Positions 7,543-16,640 of a stretch of DNA of 64,000 nt are shown piece after piece (the first letter of the stretch is position 1; each line of letters starts with the position of its first letter). The stretch is from Natrinema pellirubrum DSM 15624. GTDB taxonomy: Archaea; Halobacteriota; Halobacteria; Halobacteriales; Natrialbaceae. Both the position numbers and the translations under genes were made by a program. The stretch spans positions 1 through 64,000 of the forward strand of contig NC_019962.1 of assembly GCF_000230735.2 (NCBI RefSeq). The letters run 5' to 3'. The notes beneath the pieces were generated by a model, which had not been told where the DNA came from, ran no database searches, and saw only the letters and a program-made list of their open reading frames with translations.

Positions 7543-8721
7543 ATGCGCGTCGTAGCCAAGTTCGGCGGCACGAGTCTCGGCAGCGGCGACCGGATCAACC
7601 GCGCCGCGGACTCGATCGCCGCCGCCGTCGAGGACGGCCACGAGATCGCTGTCGTCGCCAGTGCGATGGGGTCGACCACCGACGAACTGCTCGAGGAGAT
7701 CACCTTCGAGACCGACGAGGAAGACCGCGCCCAGATCGTCAGCATGGGCGAGCGCACGTCGGTTCGGATGCTCAAGGCCGCACTCACTGCCCGGGGCATC
7801 GACGCCGTCTTCCTGGAACCCGGCAGCGATCGCTGGCCCGTCGTCACCGACGAGTACGGCGAGGTCAACGTCGAGGAAACCCAGAAACGCGCCCAGGAGA
7901 TCGCCGTCGATCTCGACGGCACGGTCCCGGTCATCACCGGCTTCCTCGCGGAAGGGCCGGACGGCTCGATCACGACGCTCGGCCGCGGCGGCAGCGACAC
8001 CACCGCCGTGATGATGGGCAAGTACATGGACGCCGACGAAGTCGTCATCGTGACCGACGTCGAGGGCGTCATGACCGGCGATCCCCACGTCGTCGAAGGG
8101 GCTCGCAACGTCGGCGAGATTTCGGTCGACGAACTCCGGAACCTCTCGTTTCGCGGGGCCGAGGTCGTCGCCCCCTCCGCGCTCTCCTACAAGGACGGCA
8201 AGCTAGACGTCCGGGTCGTCCACTACCAGCACGGCGACTTGCTGTCGGGCGGGACGAGCATCGAGGGCGAGTTCAAGAACCTCGTCGACCTGCGCGAGCG
8301 GCCGCTGGCCTGTCTCACCGTCGCCGGCCGGGCGATCCGGAACCAGCCCGGCATCTTCAACCACCTCTCGGAGGCACTTGCCGAAAGCGACGTCAACGTC
8401 GACGCCGTCGCCAGCGGGATGGACACCATCACCTTCTACATCGACGAGGAGGAGGCCGAACGCGCCGAGAACATCCTTCACCGCGAGGTCATCGCCCGCG
8501 ACGAACTCTCGAGTGTCACCGTCGACTCGCCGGTCGCGGTCGTCCGCGTCACCGGCGGCGAACTCCCCAACCAGCCCGGCATCATCAGCGAGATCGTCAA
8601 CCCGCTGTCCGAGGCTCGAATCCACCTTAACGACATCATCACCAGCGCGACCAGCGTCGCGCTGTTCGTCGACTGGGAGGACCGGGAGAAGACCCTCGAG
8701 TTGACCCAGGACCTGTTCTAG
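7543..8721 (+). CDS. lysC: Aspartate kinase
   Basis: First committed step of the aspartate pathway (threonine, methionine, lysine): phosphorylates L-aspartate. The 392-aa protein starts with the family signature VAKFGGTSLGSGDRI, continues with the kinase core (TTLGRGGSDTTAV, VTDVEGVMTGDP) and ends with two ACT domains (about 265-392; AIRNQPGIFNHLSEALAE and ELPNQPGIISEIVNPLSE) that bind amino-acid effectors. This length fits a monofunctional kinase without fused homoserine dehydrogenase. The start is the first ATG of the conserved N-terminus. Confidence 0.96.
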   Translation: MRVVAKFGGTSLGSGDRINRAADSIAAAVEDGHEIAVVASAMGSTTDELLEEITFETDEEDRAQIVSMGERTSVRMLKAALTARGIDAVFLEPGSDRWPVVTDEYGEVNVEETQKRAQEIAVDLDGTVPVITGFLAEGPDGSITTLGRGGSDTTAVMMGKYMDADEVVIVTDVEGVMTGDPHVVEGARNVGEISVDELRNLSFRGAEVVAPSALSYKDGKLDVRVVHYQHGDLLSGGTSIEGEFKNLVDLRERPLACLTVAGRAIRNQPGIFNHLSEALAESDVNVDAVASGMDTITFYIDEEEAERAENILHREVIARDELSSVTVDSPVAVVRVTGGELPNQPGIISEIVNPLSEARIHLNDIITSATSVALFVDWEDREKTLELTQDLF

Positions 8722-8877
8722 GCACCGGTTTCCGGCGTCGGACCCGCTCCGACGCCGCTCGATCGATTCCAGATCGTGACCGTCGTCCGATCGAGACGAA
8801 TTTTAGTACGTGACTATCACTGCCGAAACAACGGTAGCGACGCCGTAACGAAGGGGCGGTGCCGAATGGGGCGAGTC

Positions 8878-9492
8878 ATGAGCCCGGATTCGACCCCGAC
8901 TGAAGTGTTCCCCGACGTCGAGCCAGATCCAGACGCGGTCCTCGCCGAGTTCGGCGTCGACTCGCCGGCGGACCTCGAGGGTGACGGCGCTCACGACCCG
9001 ATCCCCGACGACGCCGCCGTCGACGACACGACGGCGACCGAACTCTTCGACGACCTCCAGACCGTCACGCCGGCGGACGCGGACACAGCGGCTGACCCGG
9101 ACCCGACCGATCGGAGCGACGCGGCCGGCGGGGTGGCCGGTCCCGCCGCTGCCCTCGCGTTCGAATTCGTCGGCGATCCGGATGTCGTCGTCCGTGACGA
9201 CGGCGACGTGATCGACGCGACGGCGACCGAACTCAGCGCCGTCACGGCGACCGGGTCGAGCGAGGACGCGTCGGCCGATACCGACAATGGCTCCGACGCC
9301 GCCTCGAGAGGCAGTGTCACGGCCTCGAGCGGGCGGGGCGAGGCGACCGATACCGGCGATGCGGACGGGGCCGGCAGCGACTCGACGTCCGCGCTCACCG
9401 TCCGGGCCGGAACCGATCTGGAACTCGTCGGTCCCGAACCGACGCCGACGCGGGTCGGGAACGACGCGTTTGGCGACACCGGTGCCCGTTGA
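8878..9492 (+). CDS. Acidic low-complexity hypothetical protein
   Basis: Unrecognised 204-aa protein dominated by Asp, Ala, Thr and Gly, with a conserved-looking N-terminal segment (FPDVEPDPDAVLAEFGVD) and two repeats of DATATELF/S-type sequence. No membrane segment, signal peptide or catalytic motif. An ATTTTAGTA sequence around 8800 could be its TATA box. ATG 8878 follows GTC ATG; an in-frame ATG at 8866 is possible. The composition is typical of real haloarchaeal proteins with disordered tails. Confidence 0.6.
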   Translation: MSPDSTPTEVFPDVEPDPDAVLAEFGVDSPADLEGDGAHDPIPDDAAVDDTTATELFDDLQTVTPADADTAADPDPTDRSDAAGGVAGPAAALAFEFVGDPDVVVRDDGDVIDATATELSAVTATGSSEDASADTDNGSDAASRGSVTASSGRGEATDTGDADGAGSDSTSALTVRAGTDLELVGPEPTPTRVGNDAFGDTGAR

Positions 9493-9645
9493 CTGCGGTC
9501 GACGAGGCGTTCGGCAGCCGCGTTCGACCACAGGCCGCCCGCTTCAGCCGTTGATGAGCCGATCCATCCTGCAACGGACGGTTCGCGCCATCGATGGACA
9601 CGGAGCCGCAACTAGACTGAACACGCGCGCCGTCCTCGTTGCCGT

Positions 9646-10992
9646 ATGGTCGCCTACAAGTCGAAAGTCGTCGAACGGATCCGGCTCCCCTCTCGAGACC
9701 GTCGCGAACGAGCGCTCGCCGAGGCCGGCTACAACGTCTTCGATCTCGATGCCGAGGACGTCTTCGTCGACCTCCTGACCGACAGCGGTACCGGCGCGAT
9801 GAGTGACGCCCAGTGGGCCGCACTGGTGCGTGGCGACGAGTCCTACGCGGGGTCGCGGAGCTTCGCCGACCTCGAGTCCGCCGTTCGGGACGTGATGGGC
9901 TTCGAGCGCGTCGTCCCGACCCATCAGGGTCGCGGCGCGGAGAACGTCCTCTACGGCGCCCTTCTCGAGGAGGGCGACGTCGCGCTCAACAACACGCACT
10001 TCGATACGACGCGGGCCCACGTCGCGAATCAGGGGGCTGACCCGGTCGACTGTCCCGTCGAAGGAGCCCACGACCTCACGTCTGACGAGCCGTTCAAGGG
10101 CAACTTCTCGCTCGAGCGGGCCCGCTCGGTCGTCGACGAGGTGGGCGCTGAGCGCGTGCCGCTGGTGATTCTGACGATCACGAACAACTCGACGGCGGGC
10201 CAGCCGGTCTCCGTCGAGAACACCCGTCAGGTGCGGGCGTTCGCCGACGAGATCGGCGCGACGTTCGTCATCGACGCCTGCCGGTTCGCCGAGAACGCCG
10301 GCTTCGTCCGCCGCCGCGAGGACGAGTTCGCCGGATGCGATATCGACGAAATCGCCCGCGAACAGCTCTCCCACGCCGACGCCATCGTCATGAGCGGCAA
10401 GAAAGACGGGCTCGCCAACGCGGGCGGCTTCGTCGCGACCGACCACGAGGCGCTGTTCGAGCGGTGCAAGCAGCGAGCGATCCTCTACGAGGGCTTTCCC
10501 ACGTACGGCGGGATGTCCGGACGGGATCTCGCCGCGATGGCTACCGGCCTTCGCGAGGCCGTCGAAGCGGCCTACGTCGCCGACCGCCTCGACGGTGTCC
10601 GCGCGTTCGCGGACCTGCTCGAGGACGCGGGCGTCCCGATCTACACGCCGCCCGGCGGTCACGCCGTCTACCTCGACGCCGGCGCGGCGCTTCCACACCT
10701 CTCCGCTGACGAGTTCCCGGGCCAGGCGCTGGTCTGTGAACTGTACCGAGAGGGCGGCGTCCGCGGGGTCGAACTCGGGAGCTTCGCGTTCCCCGACACT
10801 GACCGACCGGAACTGGTCCGCCTCGCTGTCCCGCGCCGTACGTACCACACGGAACACTTCGAACACGTCGCCGAAACCGCCGCGACCGTCCTCGAGAAGC
10901 GCGAAGCGGTCGACGGACTCGAGATCACGTCCGAGCCCGAAAACCGCGAGTTGCGTCACTTCACCGCCAGCCTCGAGCCGATCCCGTCGTGA
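9646..10992 (+). CDS. tnaA: Tryptophanase (tryptophan indole-lyase)
   Basis: PLP enzyme that splits tryptophan to indole, pyruvate and ammonia; the closely related tyrosine phenol-lyase cannot be excluded by eye. The 448-aa chain shows the beta-eliminating lyase features: PTHQGRGAENVLYGALL, NNTHFDTTRAHV, TNNSTAGQPVS, FVIDACRFAENAGF and the PLP-lysine block AIVMSGKKDGLANAGG, followed by YEGFPTYGGMSGRDL. The end VPRRTYHTEHFEHVAE is also family-typical. It stands alone with no adjacent tryptophan permease, so regulation is not visible. Confidence 0.92.
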   Translation: MVAYKSKVVERIRLPSRDRRERALAEAGYNVFDLDAEDVFVDLLTDSGTGAMSDAQWAALVRGDESYAGSRSFADLESAVRDVMGFERVVPTHQGRGAENVLYGALLEEGDVALNNTHFDTTRAHVANQGADPVDCPVEGAHDLTSDEPFKGNFSLERARSVVDEVGAERVPLVILTITNNSTAGQPVSVENTRQVRAFADEIGATFVIDACRFAENAGFVRRREDEFAGCDIDEIAREQLSHADAIVMSGKKDGLANAGGFVATDHEALFERCKQRAILYEGFPTYGGMSGRDLAAMATGLREAVEAAYVADRLDGVRAFADLLEDAGVPIYTPPGGHAVYLDAGAALPHLSADEFPGQALVCELYREGGVRGVELGSFAFPDTDRPELVRLAVPRRTYHTEHFEHVAETAATVLEKREAVDGLEITSEPENRELRHFTASLEPIPS

Positions 10993-11033
10993 GAACGCGC
11001 CCGATCGCTCGAGACGGTCGCTGTACTGTGTGA

Positions 11034-11402
11034 TCAGCGACTCGAGAGGACGCGCTGGGCCCGATCCTTCAGGCTCGGTTCCGCTTGTGGTTCCGACTCG
11101 CGCCCGAGCCGCTGTTTCGCGACGTTTCGCACGCCCTGTTTCGCCGGTTCGGAAGTCGCCAGCTTGATCGCCCAGTCGGGCACCTGTGACTCGAGTTCCC
11201 GGCGCTTCTGGGCCCGCATCTTGCCGAACCGGCGCAGCGCCAACCCGACGCCGAGGAACAGGCCCGCGTCGCGCAACTCGCGTCGGAACCGTTTCCGGTC
11301 GTTGCGAACCGCGATCGCCTTCGCCAGCGAGAGCGCACCGATCGCCAGATAAACCTTCGAACGCTTCGACGGATCACCGCTGAGCAGCCGTTGGAGCGCC
11401 AT
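11034..11402 (-). CDS. Small basic hypothetical protein
   Basis: Unrecognised 122-aa protein. Residues 15-60 carry a weakly hydrophobic helix (SKVYLAIGALSLAKAIAV) and a second (DAGLFLGVGLALRRFG), with many Arg/Lys, unusual for the acidic background. No catalytic motif. It lies convergent to tnaA and downstream of the GNAT-SAMP pair on the same strand (60 bases away), so it may be co-transcribed with them. Confidence 0.6.
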   Translation of the reverse strand: MALQRLLSGDPSKRSKVYLAIGALSLAKAIAVRNDRKRFRRELRDAGLFLGVGLALRRFGKMRAQKRRELESQVPDWAIKLATSEPAKQGVRNVAKQRLGRESEPQAEPSLKDRAQRVLSSR

Positions 11403-11462
11403 GCGGCGGTGGCTACCACGTTCCGTCGGGATAAAGCTGGGCCGGCAGGCGACGGGTCTCGG

Positions 11463-11885
11463 TCAATCGTCGTCTCCCCGCACCGCGACGCCGCGGTGTC
11501 GCCGGTCGTCGATCGCCTCGATCGCGAATCCCAGCCGCTCGTAGAACGGTCGGACGCCGTCGTCGAATCGGGCCGTGAGCCGGCGCTCGCGCTCTAGGGC
11601 GCGATCGATCAGCGCCGACCCGATCCCCCGATCGCGGTGGCGGCGGCGAACGCCGATCGACGCGACGTGGGCACCCCGCTCGTCCGGGATCGGCTCGAGG
11701 ACGACGGTGCCGAGGATCCGGTCGGTTCCGACCGCGCCGTCGGCGCTCCCCTCGCACCGGTCGCCCGCCACGAGGACGTCGCCGTCCTCGATCCGGGCCT
11801 CGACGTCGCCGGGCTCGAGCATGGCGGCGTCGAGGATCCGCCGCACGTCGAGGGACTCGTCGGGGGTCGCGGGACGGACGAACAT
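11463..11885 (-). CDS. GNAT family N-acetyltransferase
   Basis: A 140-aa acetyltransferase with the ordered motifs of the fold: FVRPATPDESLDVRRILD (beta1/alpha1), LGTVVLEPI (beta4), then the acetyl-CoA loop VRRRHRDRGIGSALIDRAL (R-x-x-G-I-G-S), and FYERLGFAIEAIDDRRHRG at the end. Substrate unknown. The ATG directly abuts the TAG of the SAMP-like gene (TAGATG), indicating translational coupling. Confidence 0.85.
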   Translation of the reverse strand: MFVRPATPDESLDVRRILDAAMLEPGDVEARIEDGDVLVAGDRCEGSADGAVGTDRILGTVVLEPIPDERGAHVASIGVRRRHRDRGIGSALIDRALERERRLTARFDDGVRPFYERLGFAIEAIDDRRHRGVAVRGDDD

Positions 11886-12137
11886 CTACCGGCTGCCGCC
11901 CTTGATGAGCCGCAGCACGGTCACCTGCTCGCTCTCGACCGGTCGATCCTCGGGCACCGGACGGCCGTCGACGAGGACGCTCACTTCGTGGGGGCTCAGG
12001 TCGACCTCGCGGAGGAGATCGGCGTAGGTCGGCGGCTCGGCGTCGCGGCCGTCGACCCCGCCGGCGTCGGCTCCCGCAACCGCCTCGAGATCGAACTCGT
12101 AGGTGTCCTCACCTTTGACGTCGACGGTGACCTGCAT
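11886..12137 (-). CDS. samp2: SAMP2-like ubiquitin-fold modifier with residues after the diglycine
   Basis: Beta-grasp small archaeal modifier protein. In the family such proteins are ligated to lysines through a C-terminal Gly-Gly by the E1-like UbaA and also carry sulfur for tRNA thiolation. The 83-aa chain ends LSPHEVSVLVDGRPVPED ... VTVLRLIKGGSR. This closely resembles SAMP2, except that two residues (Ser-Arg) follow GG and there is an insertion of about 15 residues (AVAGADAGGVDGRDAEP). It would need trimming to expose the diglycine, or acts differently. Translationally coupled to the downstream GNAT gene. Confidence 0.82.
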   Translation of the reverse strand: MQVTVDVKGEDTYEFDLEAVAGADAGGVDGRDAEPPTYADLLREVDLSPHEVSVLVDGRPVPEDRPVESEQVTVLRLIKGGSR

Positions 12138-12219
12138 ACCCTCACTTGCAACGGGGCGTTCTTGAGCGCGTCGCTCGCAGTCGACGGCGGCGGGGCCGAC
12201 CCCGTCTCGTCGGCCGCCG

Positions 12220-13317
12220 TCAGTCCACGGTCGGCTCGTCGGAGCTGGGAGCCGGCCGCTCGCGGTCGCGATCCCGCGCGGTCCGCCAGTGGCCGACGAG
12301 GCCGCGAACGAGCCCGCCGATCCCGAGCAGGAGGACGAGCAGTCCGATGACCTCGCCGACGATCGGCACCGGCAGCCGCGAGAGGAGGGCACCGGCGACC
12401 AGCCCGACGATGAGGGCGAGCCAGCGGTTCCCGAGCCCGACGAGCGACAGGACCCAGGCGGCGATGGCAAAGCGACCGTAGATGACTCCGACCCATATCA
12501 GCAGGGCGAACGCGAAGCCGCCGACCAGCGACAGCGGGAGGCCGACGACGCTGATCGCGAGCGCGATCAGGAGGACGGGAATCCCGATGAAGGCGGCCAG
12601 CCCGACCAGCCCCGACCGGATCGGACTGCTTGCGACGCGGTCGGCCACGCCGTCGGAGAACCGCGGGAACAGCCCCAGCAAGAGCGCGCCCAGCAACAGG
12701 TTCACGGCGAGGGCGTAGGCCGTGAACAACCACGACGCGAACGGTTGGACCGTCGGCGCGACGTCGACTCCCAGCGAGGCGTCCTGCTCGATCTCGCCAT
12801 CGACCGCGTCGGTGTTGCCCTCGAGGTCGCCGTCGTACCGCAGATCCCCGGCGATCGACGCCGTCTCGCCCAGCCGGATGGTATCGGCCCCGATCACGGC
12901 GTCACCCTCGACGGTCCCGTCGATCGTCGCGGTCCCGACGCCGGCCGTGAGGGTCCCACCGACAGTTCCGTCTTCGGTGATCGTCAGACTCCCCGCGCCG
13001 GCGTCGACGTCGCCGTCGACGGTACCCGCGATCGTCACGCTCCCGCCGGCCGTCTCGAGGTCGCCGCCGACCACGCCGGTGCGTTCGATCCGGACGTCAC
13101 CGCCCACGGCACTGACGTCGCCGGTGACGGTTCCCCGAACGACGACGCTTCCTCCGAACGCCTCGAGACTGTCGACCGTCTCGCCTTCCTCGACGACGAC
13201 GGTGCCGCCGGTCTGGCCGTTCGACTGGGCGGCGACCGTCAGCGGACCGATGCCGATGATCACGATTGCGACCAGCATCGCGACGACGAGCCGTGAACCG
13301 TAGCGCTCTCCCTGCAT
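12220..13317 (-). CDS. Bactofilin-like polymer-forming domain protein with membrane C-terminus
   Basis: A 365-aa exported or membrane protein. It has a signal/anchor helix (LVVAMLVAIVIIGIGPL), then about 120 residues of short right-handed beta-helix repeats with Gly every few positions (GGSVVVRGTVTGDVSAVGG, AGGSVTIAGTVDGDVDAG), typical of polymer-forming cytoskeletal (bactofilin) domains. Four to five hydrophobic helices follow, then a charged tail. Start 13317 (MQGERYGS) is preferred over upstream GTG. The role is likely envelope-associated scaffolding, inferred from the family. It is divergent from rfcS. Confidence 0.75.
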   Translation of the reverse strand: MQGERYGSRLVVAMLVAIVIIGIGPLTVAAQSNGQTGGTVVVEEGETVDSLEAFGGSVVVRGTVTGDVSAVGGDVRIERTGVVGGDLETAGGSVTIAGTVDGDVDAGAGSLTITEDGTVGGTLTAGVGTATIDGTVEGDAVIGADTIRLGETASIAGDLRYDGDLEGNTDAVDGEIEQDASLGVDVAPTVQPFASWLFTAYALAVNLLLGALLLGLFPRFSDGVADRVASSPIRSGLVGLAAFIGIPVLLIALAISVVGLPLSLVGGFAFALLIWVGVIYGRFAIAAWVLSLVGLGNRWLALIVGLVAGALLSRLPVPIVGEVIGLLVLLLGIGGLVRGLVGHWRTARDRDRERPAPSSDEPTVD

Positions 13318-13448
13318 ACGTCTCCTGACCACGAGCAAATAGAAAAACGTGTTATGCAGATATCAATACCCGTGCCGGTTCCGCTGTCGGCTCGAGATGC
13401 GAGAACTCCCTTCGGGCGATTTATCTTGCGTCCGCACCTTCGACCGGT

Positions 13449-14441
13449 ATGAGCGAGGCCGACGCCGAGGCGGCGGAGCCCACCCCCGGGAAGACGGAGG
13501 TCTGGATCGAGAAGTACCGGCCGGAACTGCTCGCCGACATCAAGGGCCACACGGACATCGTCCCGCGACTCGAGAACTACGTCGAGCAGGACGACCTCCC
13601 TCACCTTCTTTTCGCCGGTCCGGCGGGAACAGGAAAGACCACGGCCGCACAGGCCATCGCCCGCGAGGTTTACGACGACGACTGGCGCGAGAACTTCCTC
13701 GAGCTGAACGCCTCCGACCAGCGCGGGATCGACGTCGTCCGCGACCGCATCAAGGACTTCGCACGCTCCTCGTTCGGCGGTTACTCGCATCGAATCATCT
13801 TCCTCGACGAGGCCGACGCCTTGACCTCCGACGCCCAGTCCGCGCTCCGGCGGACGATGGAGCAGTTCTCGAACAACACGCGCTTTATCCTCTCGTGTAA
13901 CTACTCGAGCCAGATCATCGATCCCATTCAATCGCGGTGTGCCGTCTTCCGGTTCACCGAACTCACCGAGAACGCCATCGAGGCCCAGGTCCGCGAGATC
14001 GCCGCGAACGAGGAGATCGACGTCACCGACGACGGGGTCGACGCGCTGGTCTTCGCGGCCGACGGCGACATGCGGAAGGCGATCAACGGGCTGCAGGCCG
14101 CCGCCGTGATGGGCGAGACCGTCGACGAGGAGACTGTCTTCGCGATCACCGCCACCGCCCGCCCCGAGGAAGTCGAGGCGATGGTCGAACACGCCATCGA
14201 CGGCGACTTCACCGCCGCCCGCGCCGCCCTCGAGGACCTCTTGACCGAACGCGGACTCGCCGGCGGCGACGTGATCGACCAACTCCACCGCTCGGCATGG
14301 GAGTTCGATATCCCCGAGCGGGCGACCGTACGCCTGCTCGAGCGACTCGGCGAGGTCGATTACCGGATCACGGAGGGCGCGAACGAACGCCTGCAACTCG
14401 AGGCGATGCTGGCGTCGCTGGCCCTCGAGAACGAGCCCTAA
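13449..14441 (+). CDS. rfcS: Replication factor C small subunit
   Basis: AAA+ subunit of the clamp loader that places PCNA on primed DNA. The 330-aa protein has [18 protein letters not shown] at the N-terminus (the RFC box), Walker [15 protein letters not shown] near 55, Walker [11 protein letters not shown], sensor [12 protein letters not shown], the arginine-finger SRC motif ([11 protein letters not shown]) and the C-terminal collar domain. Length fits an intein-free RfcS. It is divergent from the bactofilin-like gene and converges with the sensor gene (9 bases between stops). Confidence 0.96.
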   Translation: MSEADAEAAEPTPGKTEVWIEKYRPELLADIKGHTDIVPRLENYVEQDDLPHLLFAGPAGTGKTTAAQAIAREVYDDDWRENFLELNASDQRGIDVVRDRIKDFARSSFGGYSHRIIFLDEADALTSDAQSALRRTMEQFSNNTRFILSCNYSSQIIDPIQSRCAVFRFTELTENAIEAQVREIAANEEIDVTDDGVDALVFAADGDMRKAINGLQAAAVMGETVDEETVFAITATARPEEVEAMVEHAIDGDFTAARAALEDLLTERGLAGGDVIDQLHRSAWEFDIPERATVRLLERLGEVDYRITEGANERLQLEAMLASLALENEP

Positions 14442-14450
14442 CGCGCTTTT

Positions 14451-16547
14451 CTATGCGGGTCCGTCGTCGACCGAGTCGACGCCGCGGAAGGCGAAGGCGA
14501 CGCGGCCGTCGTCCTCGGCGACGCCGACGTCCCAGCCGTGGGCGTCGGCGATCCGTTCGACGGTGCCGAGCCCGTACCCGGTGCCGTCGGCTGCGGCCAA
14601 CTGGCCGGGCACGGGTTCGGTCGTCGGACCTCCCGCGTCGGCGTCTTCGCTGGCCCGCCGGGCGACGTAAAACCCGTCGTCGGTCGCGCCGACGGTGACG
14701 ACCGGCGGCGTCTCACCGGTGTGGTCGTCACCCTCGGCGTTGCCCTCCTCGTCGATGACGGCTCCCAGCACGTGTTCGAACAGTTCCCGGAGCCGCGTCT
14801 TGTCCGCCTCGAGGACGCGGTCGTCGGGCGCCTGCGTCACGAGCCGCGCGTCGCCGGTGTCGACGGCGACCCAGGCCCGCCGGGCGACGTCGTGGACCGC
14901 GACGGGTTCGGTCTCGACGAGGACGTCGTCCTCGCGGGCGATCGCGGCCAGTTCGTCGATCCGTTCCCGCAGCAGTTCCTGTGCGTCGTCGACCTCCGCG
15001 AAGTGGTCGGGATCGCCGGTTTCGGCCGCGAGTTCGAGATAGCCCCGGGCGACGTTCAGCGGCGGTCGAACGTCGTCGTCGAGCAGGTCAGCGATCGTCT
15101 CGAGGCGCGCCCGCGCGGCGGCCAGTTCCCGCTCGGTCCGGTTGGCCGCGGTGACGTCGCTGTAGACGATCAGCCCTTCTGGGTTGTGATCGTCGCGCTC
15201 CGGGTCGGGCTCGACGGGGACCAGCGTCAGCAGGAACTCCCGGACTCCCTCGACCGATTCCCGGCGGCTGACGAGCTGGCGACGCTCGCCCGACCGGAGC
15301 GCGTCCGCCAGTGCGGTCTGTCGGTGTTCGAGTCCCGGCGGGACGGCGTCTTCGCCGACCGGCGTCCCCGTAATCGACTCGGGATCGACGTCGAACACCT
15401 CGCGGAACGCATCGTTGACGTCGCGGACGACCGGCTGGCCGTCGTCGGTCTCGTAGCGGATCGTCGGCTCCGGGACGTTCGCGAACAGCGCCCGGAAGCG
15501 ATCGCGTTCGTCTTCGAGTCGGTCGCGTTCCTCGGCGAGGCGATCCCGCTCGCTCCGGAGCCGGTCCCGTTGGTTCTCGAGGCGGTCCCGCTCGCGTCGG
15601 CGACCCGTTTCGTCGTCGATCCGCTCGCGGACCGCGCCGGCGGCTCGACACCACGCCGAGAGGACCTCGCAGTCGGCCTCGTCGAACGCGTCAGGCTCGG
15701 CGGCGGCGACACAGAGCAGGCCGACGTCGCCGACGGGGACACAACACAGCGACGCCGCGTCCGCAAGCGGGGTGGCCAGTCGATCGTCGGCGGCGAGATC
15801 GTCGATCAGCAGCGGGTCGCCGGACTGCAAGATGTCCTCGAGCGGTCCCTCGCGGGGAAGCGGCGATAGCTCGTCGGTCCCGATCGCCGACGTCGTCATC
15901 CGCGGCTCGAACGTCCCGAAATTGACCGTCGACAGCCAGCAGCGATCCCGCTCGAGGGCGTCTGCGACCGTCTCGACGACCAGCTCGAAGAGCCGGTCGC
16001 GATCGCGACAGGCGGCCAGCTCGGGGACCGCCTCGAGCAGTCGCTCGGCCGCCCGGTCGGTCGACGGCTCTCGGTCGCCGGCCAGCGCGATCGCATCGGG
16101 TTCGGACTCGGGCTCTCGTTCCGGCCCGTCGGCCACGGTCCCGGACCCCGCACAGACCCACTCGATCTCGTCGGCGAGGTGCGAAATGGCGTCGTCGGTG
16201 TCCCGGCGGACGTAGCCGTCGATCCCGTCGGTCGATCGGGCGGCCGTCGGCGCGTACGACGACTCGGTAAAGAGGACCAGCGGCGTTTCCCCGCAGGCGT
16301 CGACGACCTCGAGCAGCGTCGCTCCCGCCGCCGTCGTCGGCGTCTCGGCGAAGACGACGCAGTCGGCTTCGGCCGCCCAGTTGCGGACCCGATCGACCGT
16401 CGTCACGGCGTGGACCGACCGCGTCGGCCCCGACTCGACGGCCTCGAGCGCGGCGGCACCGTCGCTGGCGGCCCGTTCGGTGTCGGCCACGTAGAGAACC
16501 GTTCGGGGTCGCGAGGTCGCCGAAGGGGGTGTGCCGTCGCGGCTCAC
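14451..16547 (-). CDS. Multidomain sensor histidine kinase-like protein, phospho-acceptor missing
   Basis: A 698-aa cytosolic sensor. Order: an N-terminal receiver-like domain (RTVLYVADTERAASDGAAAL ... VVFAETPT), a GAF domain (about 175-300), a coiled coil of ERDRLENQRDRL-type heptads (about 310-345), a PAS domain (about 350-460, ITGTPVGEDAVPPG), and a kinase-like C-terminus. In the dimerisation helix the usual SHDLRNPL reads DDDVRPPLNVARG, so His is replaced by Asp. The N-box is weak (FEHVLGAVIDEEG) while the G-box is kept (GTGYGLGTVERIADAHGW). It may be a signalling pseudokinase. No response regulator lies next to it. Confidence 0.8.
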   Translation of the reverse strand: MSRDGTPPSATSRPRTVLYVADTERAASDGAAALEAVESGPTRSVHAVTTVDRVRNWAAEADCVVFAETPTTAAGATLLEVVDACGETPLVLFTESSYAPTAARSTDGIDGYVRRDTDDAISHLADEIEWVCAGSGTVADGPEREPESEPDAIALAGDREPSTDRAAERLLEAVPELAACRDRDRLFELVVETVADALERDRCWLSTVNFGTFEPRMTTSAIGTDELSPLPREGPLEDILQSGDPLLIDDLAADDRLATPLADAASLCCVPVGDVGLLCVAAAEPDAFDEADCEVLSAWCRAAGAVRERIDDETGRRRERDRLENQRDRLRSERDRLAEERDRLEDERDRFRALFANVPEPTIRYETDDGQPVVRDVNDAFREVFDVDPESITGTPVGEDAVPPGLEHRQTALADALRSGERRQLVSRRESVEGVREFLLTLVPVEPDPERDDHNPEGLIVYSDVTAANRTERELAAARARLETIADLLDDDVRPPLNVARGYLELAAETGDPDHFAEVDDAQELLRERIDELAAIAREDDVLVETEPVAVHDVARRAWVAVDTGDARLVTQAPDDRVLEADKTRLRELFEHVLGAVIDEEGNAEGDDHTGETPPVVTVGATDDGFYVARRASEDADAGGPTTEPVPGQLAAADGTGYGLGTVERIADAHGWDVGVAEDDGRVAFAFRGVDSVDDGPA

Positions 16548-16640
16548 GTCTGTCCGACGTGACTGGACCGGCGGGATAAAGTTCTGTCGTCGCTATCGAC
16601 CGGTGAGCCGCGGCCGCCGAACGGATCGGTTCGAGGCCGG

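Noticed and set aside
11996-12733. Minus-strand frame over the bactofilin-like C-terminus
   Set aside because: Arg/Pro-rich shadow of the real minus-strand gene in another frame.
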